Positions 63,156-64,000 of a DNA stretch of 64,000 nucleotides are shown piece after piece (positions within the stretch are counted from its first letter, which is position 1; each line of letters begins with the position of its first letter). Origin of the DNA: Streptomyces sp. NBC_01591 (GTDB lineage Bacteria > Actinomycetota > Actinomycetes > Streptomycetales > Streptomycetaceae); assembly GCF_035918155.1 (NCBI RefSeq), contig NZ_CP109328.1, positions 62,001 to 126,000 of the forward strand, given 5' to 3'. The notes beneath the pieces are model-generated. The model saw only the letters and a list, made by a program, of their open reading frames with translations, had not been told where the DNA came from and searched no databases. The translations under genes and the position numbers were made by a program.

Positions 63156-64000
63156 TGACCCCTGATCTTGAACACGGGTTATGCGGATTCGGCCAGCGTA
63201 GTTGATGTTGTTCGGAGTGCTCGCTCGTAGGCGATGGGGCTGCGATGTCCGAGGCGGGAGTGGCGTCGGACGGTGTTGTATCGGTGGAGCCAGCGGAGGA
63301 GGTCCAGGTGGGCCTCGTGCTCGGTGTCCCAGGCCCGGCGGCCTTGGAGGGTCTCCCGTTTGCAGGTCGCGTTGAACGACTCGGCGAGTGCGTTGTCCGC
63401 GCTGGAGCCGACCGCGCTCATGGACTGGGTGACGCCGGCTTCGCGGCAGGCATCGGCGAAGGCCCGGCTGCAGTACTGGGCCCCGTGATCGCTGTGGAAA
63501 ATGGCGCCGGTGAGATTGCCGCGGGTCCGTTCGGCCGCATGCAGGGCGTCGATGACGAGGTCGGCCCGCATGTGGTCGGCGATCGCCCACCCCGCCAGGC
63601 GCCGCGAGGCGAGGTCGATCACGGTCGCCAGGTAGCGGAACGTCCCGCCGCTCAGCGGCAGATAGGTGATGTCGCCGACGTACTTGGTGTTGACGTCGGT
63701 GGCGGTGAAGTCGCGGCCGATCAGGGCCGGGACCTTCGCGACGGTGAGGTCGGGGACGGTGGTGCGGTGCCGGCGGCGCAGGCGGAGCCCGGCCAGGCCG
63801 ATGGCCTTCATGACCCGGGCGACGCGTTTGTGGTTCACCACCTCACCCCCGTCGCGAAGCTCGGCGGTGATCCTCGGGACACCGTAGGTGCCGTCCGAGG
63901 CTCGGTGGACGGTGCGTATCAGGGTGGCAAGCCGTGCGTCGGCCGCCTGCCGGGCTGCCCGCAGCGACGCCGTCCGGCGCCAGTAGTAGAAGGTCGACCG
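63156..64000 (-). mobile_element. IS3-family element, part inside window
   Basis: The left border is taken at TGACCCCTGATCTTG (63156), where the IS701 reading frame ends and the IS3 non-coding end begins. The element continues beyond the right edge of the window. Confidence 0.7.
63179..64000 (-). CDS. IS3-family transposase OrfB (5' end outside window)
   Basis: The minus-strand frame is open from the window edge to 63179, about 273 residues. It begins STFYYWRRTASLRAARQAAD, has the HTH_21 segment YGVPRITAELRDGGEVVNHK and the rve core with D in YVGDITYLPLSGGTFRYLAT, D in AIFHSDHGAQYCSRAFADAC and E in DNALAESFNATCKRETLQGR. The end is RHSRLGHRSPIAYERALR. It appears intact in the visible part and is distinct from the IS3 at 7184. 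Confidence 0.9.
   Translation of the reverse strand, partial: RSTFYYWRRTASLRAARQAADARLATLIRTVHRASDGTYGVPRITAELRDGGEVVNHKRVARVMKAIGLAGLRLRRRHRTTVPDLTVAKVPALIGRDFTATDVNTKYVGDITYLPLSGGTFRYLATVIDLASRRLAGWAIADHMRADLVIDALHAAERTRGNLTGAIFHSDHGAQYCSRAFADACREAGVTQSMSAVGSSADNALAESFNATCKRETLQGRRAWDTEHEAHLDLLRWLHRYNTVRRHSRLGHRSPIAYERALRTTSTTLAESA

Noticed and set aside
1..64000. tRNA, rRNA, replication origin or CRISPR array
   Set aside because: I saw no cloverleaf with a CCA-type end, no rRNA signature, no DnaA-box cluster or iteron array, and no repeat-spacer pattern. A covariance-model search would be needed to exclude small RNAs.

Overview
The window is high-GC actinobacterial DNA and is most likely from Streptomyces or a close relative. 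Codon third positions are G/C-rich, starts are often GTG, many genes are ATGA/GTGA-coupled, and the families are typical of Streptomyces (SnoaL-like, TetR/MarR/MocR/GlxA regulators, MMPL transporter, NarL-type two-component pair, helicase-associated-domain fragments). About half of it is mobile DNA: members or remnants of IS3, IS4, IS5, IS6, IS30, IS110, IS256, IS630, IS701, IS1380 and ISAzo13, plus Tn554-like recombinase modules. Gene fragments, nested insertions and one-base frameshifts are common. This is what a chromosome arm or a linear plasmid of Streptomyces looks like. I found no rRNA, tRNA, CRISPR array or replication origin.

Layout. 1-6 kb: end of a nitronate monooxygenase gene, a divergent TetR/SnoaL-like pair, IS6 copy 1, a serine hydrolase, an IS110 element and a small membrane protein. 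6-9.5 kb: a frameshifted gene, a complete IS3 element and the gene it truncates. 9.6-15.8 kb: a Tn554-like integrase gene with its DUF6262 (TnpC-like) partner, split by a 4.6-kb element carrying a tyrosine recombinase, a Cro/CI-type HTH protein, an 818-residue zinc-ribbon recombinase-like protein and a small unknown gene. 15.8-21.7 kb: an IS701 element with a MazF-like passenger, IS630 inserted at its edge, a methyltransferase and a truncated IS30.

21.7-29.2 kb is the best-preserved block: MarR/SDR divergent pair, MMPL transporter, histidine kinase/response regulator and a membrane-anchored metallophosphoesterase. 29.5-34.6 kb is a nest of IS6 and ISAzo13 fragments and an IS110 element interrupted by a second IS110 element. 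34.7-46 kb carries accessory metabolism: SUKH-like protein, alpha/beta hydrolases, DUF6204-like protein, GNAT acetyltransferase, zinc alcohol dehydrogenase, an SDR-hydrolase fusion with its TetR regulator, and a MocR-PhzF-ornithine cyclodeaminase locus whose regulator is split by IS110. 48.7-56.8 kb is an IS array: three ISAzo13 elements in a row separated by TAA, then IS1380, a broken IS4 and an alpha-L-rhamnosidase fragment. 57-64 kb has small accessory genes, IS6 copy 2, a SnoaL-like gene, a quinone-oxidoreductase-like gene divergent from a GlxA-type regulator, and IS701/IS3 remnants.

The two full IS6 copies lie in the same orientation and bracket about 56 kb, so the whole accessory block could in principle move or be lost as one unit.
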